From the NCBI GenBank assembly GCA_963798795.1, contig CAWCUZ010000002.1, positions 992,001-1,056,000 of the forward strand: 64,000 nucleotides of DNA, read 5' to 3'. How positions within the stretch are numbered: position 1 is the first letter of the stretch; each line of letters starts with the position of its first letter. The notes under the pieces were generated by a model. The model made no database searches. It was not told the DNA's origin and worked only from the letters and a program-made list of their open reading frames with translations. Positions 17,349 to 26,791 of this stretch are shown here, in pieces. This DNA is from CAWCUZ01 sp963798795 (lineage in GTDB: Bacteria; Acidobacteriota; Vicinamibacteria; Vicinamibacterales; SCN-69-37). The translations under genes were made by a program, and so were the position numbers.

Positions 17349-19131
17349 GATCTGATCCGTCAGTCGGATAGGGCTCAACAGGTTGCCTTTCACCTCGCCA
17401 ATGAGTCCAGCCAGCCGATCCACCATGTCCGGGAATCGCCTCGCGGCGGTCCCCGTGATTGACTGAACGGCCCTCGTGTTCTTGATCCAACCAGCCGCGG
17501 CTTCGGCGGCGCGACCAGCGGCGGCATTCTCAAGCACGCCCATGGGCGCGACCATGGGAACAACCATCAACTCGACATCCTGGGGCTCCGTTGGCAGCAA
17601 GACGTCTAGCACCTTGTCAGCGACGCCCTGGGTGATCTTCGCTAGCTTCGATTGATTCGGATCGTTCGCGCCAAGCGCATGGTCCACGGCGTCGCGAATA
17701 GCCCCACTCTGCTCGAGGAGCTTGGTCAGCCCCAGCCAAACTGCCCGGCCGTCAGGATCAATGTACTTCAGAGGATTGTTCGAAGCGTACTGATACCGGC
17801 TCCACAGTTGCGGCCTCGTGAGCGCCCGCTCCTCCCGACTGAACGGATCCACGCTCGTGAACCGCCCCACGACATTCCGGTAGTACCGGGCCCCGAAGTA
17901 CATCCACGCCGACTCCGGGTCCAGCTCCTTCCCCGTGAACCGCCGCGGGTCGCCGCCGAGCGGCGCCGTGTCCTCCCCGAACGCCCCGTAGTCGTGCCGC
18001 TGCACAATCGCGCCGCTCTGGTCGCTCAGCGCCCGCACCGAGCCCAGCGCGTCCAGATGATAGTAGGTCACCGCGATCGTCGGGGCCGGCGCGAAGCGCG
18101 CCACCGCCCACTTGGCCTGATCCACCGTCACCTGGCACGTCCCGCTCGTGCCGGCGCAGCCGCCCTGCCACCCCGCGAAACTCTGCTGCGTGTCCGGCGT
18201 CGCCGTCAACGTGACCGCCTGATTCGGCGTCACGTTCAGCGTGCAGGGGGTCGTCGCCGGGGTGCAATTCAACCCCGACGGACTGCTCGTCACCGTGCCC
18301 GTGCCGCCGCCGGCCACGTCCACCATCAGCGGCATCGTCGGCGTGTCGACGAACACCGTCAGCGTCAGCGCCTGGTTGAAGGTCCCCGTCACCGTGCTCC
18401 GCGCGTACACGATCAGCCGGTACTCGCCCGGATCCTGGTTCTGCACCGTCAGGCTGAACCCCGAGTTCGTGTACCTGGCTCCCGTAGGCCGCCCCGATGT
18501 CCGGCCGCGAGCCGCCGTAGGTCGCCGCGCCGAGGAAGATCGCCGGGGCGCCGCTGCCGGGGTTGGGATACGCCCAGACGTGCACCGCGTCCACGCCGGG
18601 CCCGGTCTGCGCGGCCAGGTCCACCGCCCACCCCGCAATCTTGAACGGCTGCGTCGTCGCCGCGTTCTGCACGGGCGTGTCCACCCACATCAGCGGGTGC
18701 GCCAACAGCGTCAGGTTCAGCACTCTGGTCTGGTTGAACGTCCCCGTCACCGTGCTGTGCGCGTAGACGATGATCTGCCAGGAACCGATGGGCTGATTGG
18801 CCACCACGAGCCAGTAGGCGGAGTTCGTGAACGGGCTGCCGAAGGCCTGGCCGATGTCCGGCCGGGCGCCGCCGTAGGTCGCCGCGCCCAGGAAGACCGG
18901 CGACCCGCCGCTGGGCGTGCCCCAGATGTGCACCGCGTCGACGCCCGTGCCCGTGGCCGCGTTGGTGTCGATCGCCCAGCCCGCAATCTGGAAGGGCTCC
19001 GCCACGCTGGCGGTGTTGGCCGGCGTGTCCACCGCCATGTGCGGTCCCGGCTGCGCTGCCGCCGGCCGCCCCGCCAGCAGCAGATACGCCGTGAGGCCCG
19101 CCAGCGTCGCCATCGGTCGTCGTGGTCTCAT
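17214..19131 (-). CDS. Toxin cassette 9: Rhs-core protein with REase-like toxin; frameshifted
   Basis: A Sec signal (MRPRRPMATLAGLTAYLLLAGRPAAAQ) leads into two ~95-aa Ig-like repeats, an InlB-B-like domain (CTLNVTPNQAVTLTATPD), the Rhs core (YYHLDALGSVRALSDQSG to NNPLKYIDPDG) and a ~165-aa tip. The tip ends RFPDMVDRLAGLIGEVKG, then TDQIRDFIALAKREGW and a terminal IERIGG. This Asp...Glu-x-Lys arrangement fits the REase-fold toxins (Tox-REase-7-like), predicted to cut nucleic acid. An extra base near 18475 (GTGTACCTGGCT where other cassettes have GTGAACTGGCT) shifts the frame in the second Ig repeat, so the gene is broken as written. Confidence 0.8.
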
Positions 19132-19138
19132 GGCGCCC

Positions 19139-19343
19139 TCACCGCCGCGTGATCGCCACCAGCCGGCCGGCCAGGAGCTCGAACGCATAGCGCTGCGGAT
19201 GACCCGCCCCGCCTAAATTAGGGCATTGCCTCCAGGTCAGGCATACCCGACAATCAACAGACATTCTCTGGTATGCATCGGCACTTATACTATTCCAGGC
19301 TACATCATCATCAATTTGATCCTGCGCCAAGCCGGTTTTCCAA
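19139..19343. other. Short intergenic spacer with remnant of the 241-aa gene
   Basis: About 19142-19200 repeats the 3' end of the 241-aa secreted-protein gene (coding LLAGRLVAITR) that normally precedes cassette 1. The rest, to 19343, is AT-richer than its surroundings and shows no gene I can support. It lies between the cassette-9 start and the end of the next immunity gene. Confidence 0.6.
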
Positions 19344-19607
19344 TCAGCGCCTAAAGGCCTCAAGCCTGCCCATGATTTCAGCCGAATCCATCTTCATTTC
19401 ATCAGCTAATTCCTTGACACGTCTTAGGCCGTCAAACGTTGGCATCTTCCGGTGCGCCGCATAGGTGCCGACGGTGAGTTCAAGCGCCACTCCATATTCG
19501 TTGTGGTCGATGTAGTGCTGAATATCGCCTCGCTCGGCTTCACTGAGCACATCGCTTGACGTGAGTAGGTCGCTGAACAGAGCCTCAATCTTGGCGAAGT
19601 TTGTCAT
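19344..19607 (-). CDS. MafI-like immunity protein of the EndoU cassette
   Basis: This is an 87-aa acidic, mainly helical protein (FAKIEALFSDLLTSSDVLSEAE, then DIQHYIDHNEYGVALELTVG). Size and pattern fit the MafI family, which protects Neisseria against MafB toxins with EndoU tips. The ATG at 19607 overlaps the frame-corrected EndoU toxin stop by one base (TGATG), a strong sign of a coupled toxin-immunity pair. Family assignment is from memory of the pattern, not a search. Confidence 0.75.
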   Translation of the reverse strand: MTNFAKIEALFSDLLTSSDVLSEAERGDIQHYIDHNEYGVALELTVGTYAAHRKMPTFDGLRRVKELADEMKMDSAEIMGRLEAFRR

Positions 19608-21480
19608 CAGCCACCGCCGCCAGGGTTTCGCGGCCGGTTCGTCGGGTAGCCCGTCACGATCCGGCCGTTCGGTTCAACTATGGCTCGAATGTTGACCCCA
19701 TCGCGACTTCCCTCGACCACCGTCCTGCCGTCCGCTTGGGTTCGGCGCGAGGAGGCGGGGTCTGTCGCGACATCTGAGATCTCGCCCAGATCTTCTCGTC
19801 AGTCCAATCAGTGGGAAACTCGCTCTCGCCTTGTTTCCCCGTTCCTGCCCGATGCCCTCCGCCAGTCCCGTCGCCATCGAGTACGTGCTTTCTGGCTCTG
19901 TCGTCCAGCAGGCTTGGCTTGCCTTCTGATCTGAAGACCTCGATCAGACTGCCAACAGCAGAACTGACGTCCGCAGCGACGGCCCTGGTCGCGGCCCTGC
20001 CAGGCGGCGAGAGCAGCCACGCGGCACCAGCCGATACCGCAGCCGCAGCAGCTATCGTCGCTACTGAGATTTCACCAATACACAGGTCCCAGATACAGCG
20101 CCCATCTGGATCCACATATCGTAACGGATTGGCCCGCACGTACGAAAACCGGTTCCACAGCTGAGGATCAGAGACTGCGGACTCAGCGAAGACCGGGTCC
20201 ACGCTCGTAAACCGCCCCACGACATTCCGGTAGTACCGGGCCCCAAAGTACATCCATGCCGACTCCGGGTCCAGCTCCTTCCCCGTGAACCGCCGCGGGT
20301 CGCCCCCGAGCGGCGCCGTGTCCTCCCCGAACGCCCCGTAGTCGTGCCGCGCGAGAATGGCGCCGCTCTGGTCGCTCAGCGCCCGCACCGAGCCCAGCGC
20401 GTCCACGTGGTAGTAGGTCACCGCCATCGTCGGCGCCGGCGCGAACCGCGCCACCGCCCACTTGGCCTGGTCGAGCGTCACCTGACACGTCGTGCTCGTG
20501 CCCGCGCAGCCGCCCTGCCAGCCCGTGAAGTTCTGCTGTCCGTCCGGCGTCGCCGTCAGCGTGACCGCCTGATTGGGCGGCACGTTCAGCGTGCACGGCG
20601 TGGTCGCCGGGGTGCAATTCAACCCCGACAGACTGCTCGTCACCGTGCCCGTGCCGCTGCCGGCCACGTCCACCATCAGCGGCACCGTCGGTGTGTCGAC
20701 GAACACCGTCAGCGTCAGCGCCTGGTTGAACGTCCCCGTCACCGTGCTCCGGGCGTACACGATCAGCCGGTATTCGCCCGGATCCTGGTTCTGCACCGTC
20801 AGGCTGAACCCCGAGTTCGTGGACCGGCTCCCGTAGGCCGCCCCGATGTCCGGCCGCGAGCCGCCGTAGGTCGCCGCGCCGAGGAAGATCGCCGGGGCGC
20901 CGCTGCCGGGGTTGGGATACGCCCAGACGTGCACCGCGTCCACGCCCGTGCCCGTCTGCGCCGCCAGATCCACCGCCCACCCCGCAATGTTGAACGGCTG
21001 CGTCGTCGCCGCGTTCTGCACGGGCGTGTCCACCCACATCAGCGGGTGCGCCAGCAGCGTCAGGTTCAGCACTCTGGTCTGGTTGAACGTCCCCGTCACC
21101 GTGCTCTGGGCGTAGACGATGATCTGCCAGGAACCGATGGGCTGATTGGCGACCACCAGCCAGTAGGCGGAGTTCGTGAACGGGCTGCCGAAGGCCTGGC
21201 CGATGTCCGGCCGGGCGCCGCCGTAGGTCGCCGCGCCCAGGAAGACCGGCGACCCGCCGCTGGGCGTGCCCCAGATGTGCACCGCGTCGACGCCCGTCCC
21301 GGTCGCCGCGTTCGTGTCAATCGCCCAGCCGGCGATCTGGAAGGGCTCGGCGACACTCGCCGTGTTGGCCGGCGTGTCCACCGCCATGTGCGGCCCCGGC
21401 TGCGCCGCCGCCGGCCGCCCCGCCAGCACCAGACACGCCGCGAGGCCCACGAGCGCCGGTCCGGTTCGGTGTGCTCGCAT
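19607..21480 (-). CDS. Toxin cassette 8: Rhs-core protein with EndoU nuclease tip; frameshifted
   Basis: Layout is as in the other cassettes: Sec signal (ALVGLAACLVLAGRPAAAQ), two Ig-like repeats, InlB-B-like domain and Rhs core ending NPLRYVDPDG. The tip has the bacterial EndoU signature ARKHVLDGDGTGGGHR followed by SEFPTDW. As written, the frame runs to a stop at 19678 after a basic nonsense tail. One missing base near 19780 (after WTDEKI) restores GEISDVATDP, DGRTVVEGSRDGVNIRA and GRIVTGYPTNRPRNPGGGG, the conserved EndoU ending, with a stop at 19607-19609. The start at 21480 follows a GAGG-type ribosome-binding site. Confidence 0.85.
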
Positions 21481-21488
21481 GGCGCCCC

Positions 21489-21640
21489 TCACTGGCGCGT
21501 GATCGCCACCAGCCGGCCGGCCAGGAGCTCGAACTCGAACTGATAGACCTGCGCGTGCCCGGCCCCGTCGGTGCCCGTCACCGGCAGCACCCAGGCTGGC
21601 CGCGCCCGAAAGGGTTTGCGAGGAGCCGGCTTGCGTTCGT
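21489..21640 (-). pseudogene. 3' fragment of the 241-aa secreted-protein gene
   Basis: About 45 codons (RKPFRARPAWVLPVTGTDGA..., ending LLAGRLVAITRQ) are nearly identical to the C-terminus encoded at 44538-44680. The fragment precedes cassette 8 exactly as the complete gene precedes cassette 1. It marks how far upstream the duplicated unit extends. Confidence 0.8.
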
Positions 21641-21779
21641 CGCCATACCGGCCACGGCCGCACCCGCGCGGAGGCACGTCCCAAGACCTTCGCGCCTCGA
21701 CTGCAGTGATCCCCCGCTGTCGGGTCAGGGTGTTGTCGTCCCCGGCCGCTGTCCACGATCGGCGTCGGTGGCGGCCATC

Positions 21780-22174
21780 CTATGTTTGCCATTCACTAGC
21801 GAGTTCCCCCGTGAGGCGCTTGGGCTTCCGAAAGAACCACCACTCATCGCGGCCGCGGGTAGGGACCACACCCAGTGGAAACGGAAGCGTTGCTGCCTCA
21901 AACCGGTCATCACCAGGCCTCAGAGCTGCCGAGAGTCGGTCAGCGATCGCCTGCGGCAACCGTTCAGTCACACGCCAGAGCACGGACCGCCCGGACAGGG
22001 AGTTCTCGTAGTCGTAGGTCGTCAACCATAACCATTTTCGACATCTCTCGAAAACTGGTCCCATCGACACACGAACTCGAACAAGGTAAGACGATTTGTT
22101 GGATGGGTAAGGCCTCGCAGGACTGATGCCGCCACCGCAGCTTCAGTCGGCGTCAGGCCAAGGGCGTCGCTCAT
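21780..22174 (-). pseudogene. CdiI-like immunity gene of toxin cassette 7, frameshifted
   Basis: From the ATG at 22174 (MSDALGLTPTEAAVAASVLR) the frame stops after DVENGYG. One missing base there would continue it as LTTYDYENSLSGRSVLWRVTERLPQ... down to the stop at 21780, giving ~131 aa. The motif YDYENSLSGR with a following helix and EAATLPF resembles immunity proteins of contact-dependent inhibition systems; this is a weak assignment. A relative with the same C-terminal half is at 33889-34249. Confidence 0.55.
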
Positions 22175-22255
22175 GAAACCTCACTATCCTCGATCAGTAT
22201 CTGATCTTCGCAATCTGATCCAGCCAGTACTCGATTGCATGTCTGGCTTGAAGGC

Positions 22256-23769
22256 AATTGATTACCGGGTCAGTGAGGCGACGCGCGCGCGAAGAGGTCC
22301 GGTGAGGCGATCGGATGTGGCGCACGGAGCAGCGTGGTGAGGACGTCGACGCCGTCGAGGTCGCGCTGGCGGGCCGTGCGCAGGACGCTGGCGATGACCT
22401 GTTGGGTGGTGGCGCCGTGCGCGGTCCGATTGCCGCCGCCGTTGACCTTGCGAGTAATCACCGCTGGACGAATGGCTTGCTCGGCGCGCCAGTTCGTGGC
22501 GTCGACGCCAGGGGCGTGAAGAAACCCGAAGAGCGCGCCCCATTCGCGATCGAGATGCGCGACAAAGCGCTGCACCTCAGGCACGATGGTCGGCCGGTCC
22601 AGCACGCGGTCGAGCTGCCGTTCGAGATGCCCGCGCGCGACGGCCACGCCATGTTCAGAGATCGTGCCTGCCGCGTGCCGATCGCGTAGGGCCAGCGCCC
22701 GCTGCAAGAGGTCTTGGACCTCGCCGGGAATGCGGGCGTGCGGATGATCCTGCTGCAGTTCGCGTGCGCGTCGGAGCAGATGGGCCAGACACGTTTGATG
22801 CAAGGCCTCGGTGAATTGCCGATAGGGCGCCCACCCATCGCGGACCAAGATGCCGGCGAAGTCGCGGCCCAGCACGCGGGCCGCCTCGTCGAAGCCGCGC
22901 CCCGGCAGGATCGCGTAGACCGTCGTGTCCGGCGTGGCAAACACCCACAGCCAGTGCAGGTCAGCATGGACCCGCCAGCCCGTTTCATCGGCGACCACCA
23001 TCGCACTGGTCTTCACCGTTTCGCACAAGGCCGTGTAGGGGGGTTGCGCTTTCGCCGCGACCCGATGGACCGCGCGCACCAGGGCGCCCCGCGTGACCGG
23101 CAGGCCGAACCGATCCGCAAAGACCGTTTCGATCTTGCTGAACGACAATCCGAGTTGCTTGTTGAAACTCGCCGCGACCGCCAGGGCCTGCGGCCCCAGC
23201 TGGACGGCCGCCGCGCCCACCGCATCGGACGTCTGGAGCGGGTGGCGTCCCTGCACGCGTCGGCCGCAGCGACGGCACCGGCCGATATGCACATCGAACC
23301 GGCGCACCACCGGCCGCACGGGCGGCAGGTCCTCTTGATATTGCGCCGTCACATGGGTGTCGTCGACTGCGCCCCCGCACTGCGGGCAGGCGGGGGGCAC
23401 CGGCACGTCATGCACGTCATCGACGACCACGGGCGCCGGCCGTTGGCCGTGACGCCCATGCGCCGATCCTGACCGGCGTCCCGGCCGGCGCGGAGGCATC
23501 GCCCGCACGCCTTTCGAGAATGGGGCGGCTTGGCGGAATCCCGCGCGTCGCGCCGCCTCCAGCTGATCGCGCAACCGCGCGTTTTCTCGGCGCAGCCGCT
23601 CGCGTTCGCGTTCGCTCTGTTCCAAGTCGCGCCGGAGTCGGTCGACTTCTTGTCGCAGCTCTTCCGTCGTGGGCTGACCCGTGGGCTTCGGCAGAGGCTC
23701 GCGCTCGCGCACGCGCCTGTTATGCCAGAATCGGCGCGCCAGTACAAGTCAGACCCGGTAATCAATTAC
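22256..23769 (-). mobile_element. IS66-family insertion sequence, copy 1
   Basis: Ends are inverted repeats of AATTGATTACCGGGTC. The element carries a single transposase gene on the minus strand, identical in protein to the copy at 37347-38862, which is in the opposite orientation. No target duplication is visible here: the left flank is GCTTGAAG and the right flank GATCCGAC. One flank has probably been lost or rearranged since insertion. Confidence 0.88.
22270..23712 (-). CDS. IS66-family transposase
   Basis: The 480-aa transposase has a coiled-coil N-terminus (EELRQEVDRLRRDLEQSERE), a zinc-binding region with CPQCGG and CRRCGRR, and a DDE core with VVADETGWRVHADLHWLWVF and LVRDGWAPYRQF. 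IRP-type ending TRKVNGGGNRTAHGA fits IS66. No TnpA or TnpB accompanies it, as in the ISBst12 subgroup that has a single gene. Confidence 0.92.
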   Translation of the reverse strand: MREREPLPKPTGQPTTEELRQEVDRLRRDLEQSERERERLRRENARLRDQLEAARRAGFRQAAPFSKGVRAMPPRRPGRRSGSAHGRHGQRPAPVVVDDVHDVPVPPACPQCGGAVDDTHVTAQYQEDLPPVRPVVRRFDVHIGRCRRCGRRVQGRHPLQTSDAVGAAAVQLGPQALAVAASFNKQLGLSFSKIETVFADRFGLPVTRGALVRAVHRVAAKAQPPYTALCETVKTSAMVVADETGWRVHADLHWLWVFATPDTTVYAILPGRGFDEAARVLGRDFAGILVRDGWAPYRQFTEALHQTCLAHLLRRARELQQDHPHARIPGEVQDLLQRALALRDRHAAGTISEHGVAVARGHLERQLDRVLDRPTIVPEVQRFVAHLDREWGALFGFLHAPGVDATNWRAEQAIRPAVITRKVNGGGNRTAHGATTQQVIASVLRTARQRDLDGVDVLTTLLRAPHPIASPDLFARASPH

Positions 23770-23788
23770 GATCCGACGTCGGTGGTGT

Positions 23789-25218
23789 GGGAATGTCCCG
23801 CCGGCTGTTGAAATTCGGCGGCGGCTCGGGTGACGACTACGCGACCTGGCGATCCTCCTCCGTGGCGACGAGACCGAGCTGCGCGGTCGCGTGCGCGCAA
23901 GGCGTTGACCAGCGTCGGCATGTCAGCATACCCCTTCAGCCGACGGAAGCCCTTGACGGCCTCGAGGATGCCTGCGGCCACCCAGCGCAGCATCATGTGA
24001 CCGCCCCGCCAGCGCTTGACGTTCCGTTTCACAAGTCGCGTGCGGCTGATGAGACTTTCGGCCGCGTTCGTGGTCGCGAGCGAGCGCCGCAGGCGCGGCG
24101 ACAGCTTCAGCGTGAGGACGGTGAGCGTCTCATCGAGGCCCTCGCGGACGCTCTCGGCGGCGCTGGGATACTCGGTCTCGAGGCGCCTCGCCAGATCGAG
24201 CAGGAGCCGCTGCGCCGGTCTTCAGCTCGGGGGCCTGATAGGCGCGCCGGAGGATGGCCTGGGCCCATGGCCGATCCCGATCGCTCAGGTATTCGAGGAT
24301 GTTGCGGGTCTTGTGCACCTGGCAGCGCTGGACGAGGGCGGCGTCACCGAAGATGGTCCGCACGGCTTTGCGGAGCGCCTTCGAGCCATCGAGAATCACC
24401 AGCAGACTGCGGTCGGTGCGCAGGCCGCGGCTCTGAAGATTGGCCAGCAGATCCTGGCAGACGCGCGCGTTCTCGGTCGACCCATCCCACAGCCCGAGGG
24501 CGTGTTTCTGCCCGTCGGCCGCGATCCCGAGCGCCACGATGAGGCAGTGCTCGGCGACGTGCACGCCGTCGATGAGCAACCCGACGAGGTCGAGCGCCGT
24601 CGAGCGACGTGGTCTGCCATGCGGCCAACTGCGCCGTCGTCTTGGCGACGAAGCGGCGGCTCACCGCGCTCTTGCTCGTCCCGCGGCTCCGCAACGAGAC
24701 CGGCACGGGCTCCAGAGCTGCGGGCGTAGCGCCGGGTGGCCACCCCCACGAGCATCTGCTCGAGCACGCGCCGATTCAACGGGTCGACATCGGCCATGGT
24801 CTGGAACGTCGGCAAGGCGACCTCGCGACCGCCCGCGCGGACCCGCGGGCGACGGACGGCAACCTTTCGGCCGCCGAGCACCACCCGCTCGGCACCGTGC
24901 CGGCCCACGGCCGGCGGTCGGGCCCCGTGGGCATACCGCGTCCCGCAGATGCGGTGCGGTCCTCTTCGAGCATCGTCTCCAGGACCTTCAGGCCGGACCG
25001 GACGGCCAGTTCGAACAGCTCGGTCCGGGCGTCGACGAGCAGATCGAAAGGGCAGATGACGAGCGAGATTCAACAGGGACGGGACGAGCGACTGTGCGAG
25101 ACTCCTTCATGGCGGCTCCTTGTCTGAGAGGCTTTCGCCTCGGTTTGGTCACCACTCGTGTAACACGAGCAGCGACGGAGCCGCCGCTTCAAATTTCAAC
25201 AGCTATCGGGACATCCCC
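23789..25218 (-). mobile_element. IS256-family element, degenerate, with 8-bp target duplication
   Basis: The 1430-bp element starts GGGAATGTCCCG and ends CGGGACATCCCC. Its inverted ends continue inward through GCTGTTGAAATT and GCGGCGGCT. The flanking 8 bp GGTGGTGT occur at 23781-23788 and at 25219-25226, a clean target duplication. It interrupts the tip of toxin cassette 7. Confidence 0.85.
23800..25110 (-). pseudogene. IS256 (mutator-type) transposase, broken by several frameshifts
   Basis: Pieces of one transposase lie in different frames: LFELAVRSGLKVLETMLEED near 25000, PTFQTMADVDPLNRRVLEQML near 24800, LLIDGVHVAEHCLIVALGI through KTRNILEYLSDRDRPWA at about 24580-24250, and KRNVKRWRGGHMMLRWVAAG near 24000. 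The order and motifs are those of IS256 transposases. At least three frame changes break it, so it should be inactive. Confidence 0.85.
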
Positions 25219-26500
25219 GGTGGTGTCCTGTATAGCCGTTGCGTCACCGGCCAGATCACTCGCACGACCAAGCCAACGCGTGATGCAGTCTGCAAACTGT
25301 GACAGAACGCCAACAACTGCTGGGCCAACCTCGACCGCCACAAGGCCGCCGGCGACCAGAGCTGCTCCGATGGCTGCCCCCTTGCCGCGGGCTTCGATCC
25401 GCTCGCGGTATTCCTCGGGCGTGATCTTCTTAGCCAGCAGGTCACGATCGTCCTGATTCATCAGCATCACTGCCCGTTGGGCACCGATTGGATCGTGGTA
25501 TCGAAGGGGCCCGTTCTGTAAAGTAGCAATCATGCCAGATCTGCGGTTCGGTGCTCGCTCGCCTTGGATCGAGCTCAGGGTCCACGCTCGTAAACCGCCC
25601 CACGACATTCCGGTAGTACCGCGCCCCGAAGTACATCCACGCCGACTCCGGGTCCAGCTCCTTCCCCGTGAACCGCCGCGGGTCGCCGCCGAGCGGCGCC
25701 GTGTCCTCCCCGAACGCCCCGTAGTCGTGCCGCGCGAGAATGGCGCCGCTCTGGTCGCTCAGCGCCCGCACCGAGCCCAGCGCGTCCACGTGGTAGTAGG
25801 TCACCGCGATCGTCGGCGCCGGCGCGAACCGGGCCACCGCCCACTTGGCCTGATCGAGCGTCACCTGGCACGTCGGGCTCGGGCCCGCGCAGCCGCCTTG
25901 CCACCCGGTGAAACTCTGCTGCGTGTCCGGGGTCGCCGTCAACGTGACCGCCTGGTTCGGCGTCACGTTCAGCGTGCAGGGGGTCGTCGCCGGCGTGCAA
26001 TTCAACCCCGACGGACTGCTCGTCACCGTGCCCGTGCCGCTGCCGGCCACGTCCACCATCAGCGGCACCGTCGGCGTGTCGACGAACACCGTCAGCGTCA
26101 GCGCCTGGTTGAACGTGCCCGTCACCGTGCTCCGGGCGTGCACAATCAGCCGATACTCGCCCGGATCCTGGTTCTGCACCGTCAGGCTGAAGCCCGCGTT
26201 CGTGAACTGGCTCCCGTAGGCGGCCCCGATGTCCGGCCGGGAGCCGCCATAGGTCGCCGCGCCGAGGAAGATCGCCGGGGCGCCGCTCCCCGGGTTTGGA
26301 TACGCCCAGACGTGCACCGCGTCCACGCCGGGCCCGGTCTGCGCGGCCAGGTCCACCGCCCACCCAGCGACATTGAAGGGCAGCGTCGTCGCCGCGTTCT
26401 GCACGGGCGTGTCCACCCACATCAGCGGGTGGGCCAGGAGCGTCAGGTTCAGCACCCGCGACTGGTTGAACGTGCCCGTCACCGTGCTGTGGGCGTAGAC
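25219..26500 (-). pseudogene. Toxin cassette 7: truncated Rhs-core protein, tip interrupted by IS256
   Basis: The first Ig repeat and signal peptide are gone: the cassette begins at about 26500 inside TVTGTFNQSRVLNLT, directly after the stop of the neighbouring immunity gene. The second Ig repeat, InlB-B-like domain and Rhs core are nearly identical to cassette 6. A frameshift lies near 25530 (after STEPQIWHD). The tip that follows (NGPLRYHDPIG, then LLAKKITPEEYRERIEARGKG and a glycine/alanine-rich hydrophobic stretch) is cut by the IS256 element. Removing IS256 and IS66 would bring it next to the immunity relic at 21780-22174. Confidence 0.8.
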
Positions 26501-26509
26501 GCGGCCCCG

Positions 26510-26791
26510 TCAGGGCTCTGATACATCCGAAATTCCACGGGCGATACTACGAAGCGCAGGCTCTCGCCGCTTGAGCTGCTCTTCCGAGAAAGGGCCGAAC
26601 ATCCGGTTCCAGACCTGCGAAACCACCGCTACTACCTGCTCAAGATCCGTACGATCGGGCATCGCCTCAAGGCCTTCCGCAATCAATCTGGCCTCGTCGG
26701 TGTATTCGTCTGACGGAGCTCCCCTCTCAATAAGTCCTTCGATATCTTCCCGGTCAAGTATGCTGAGCACAATCGACGTGTTGACCTTCAT
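26510..26791 (-). CDS. Predicted immunity protein of toxin cassette 6
   Basis: This 93-aa acidic protein (KVNTSIVLSILDREDIEGLIERG, ending ALRSIARGISDVSEP) belongs to no family I can name. The ATG at 26791 overlaps the frame-corrected toxin stop (ATGA). That coupling and its position directly after a toxin tip are the evidence for an immunity role. Confidence 0.65.
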   Translation of the reverse strand: MKVNTSIVLSILDREDIEGLIERGAPSDEYTDEARLIAEGLEAMPDRTDLEQVVAVVSQVWNRMFGPFSEEQLKRREPALRSIARGISDVSEP

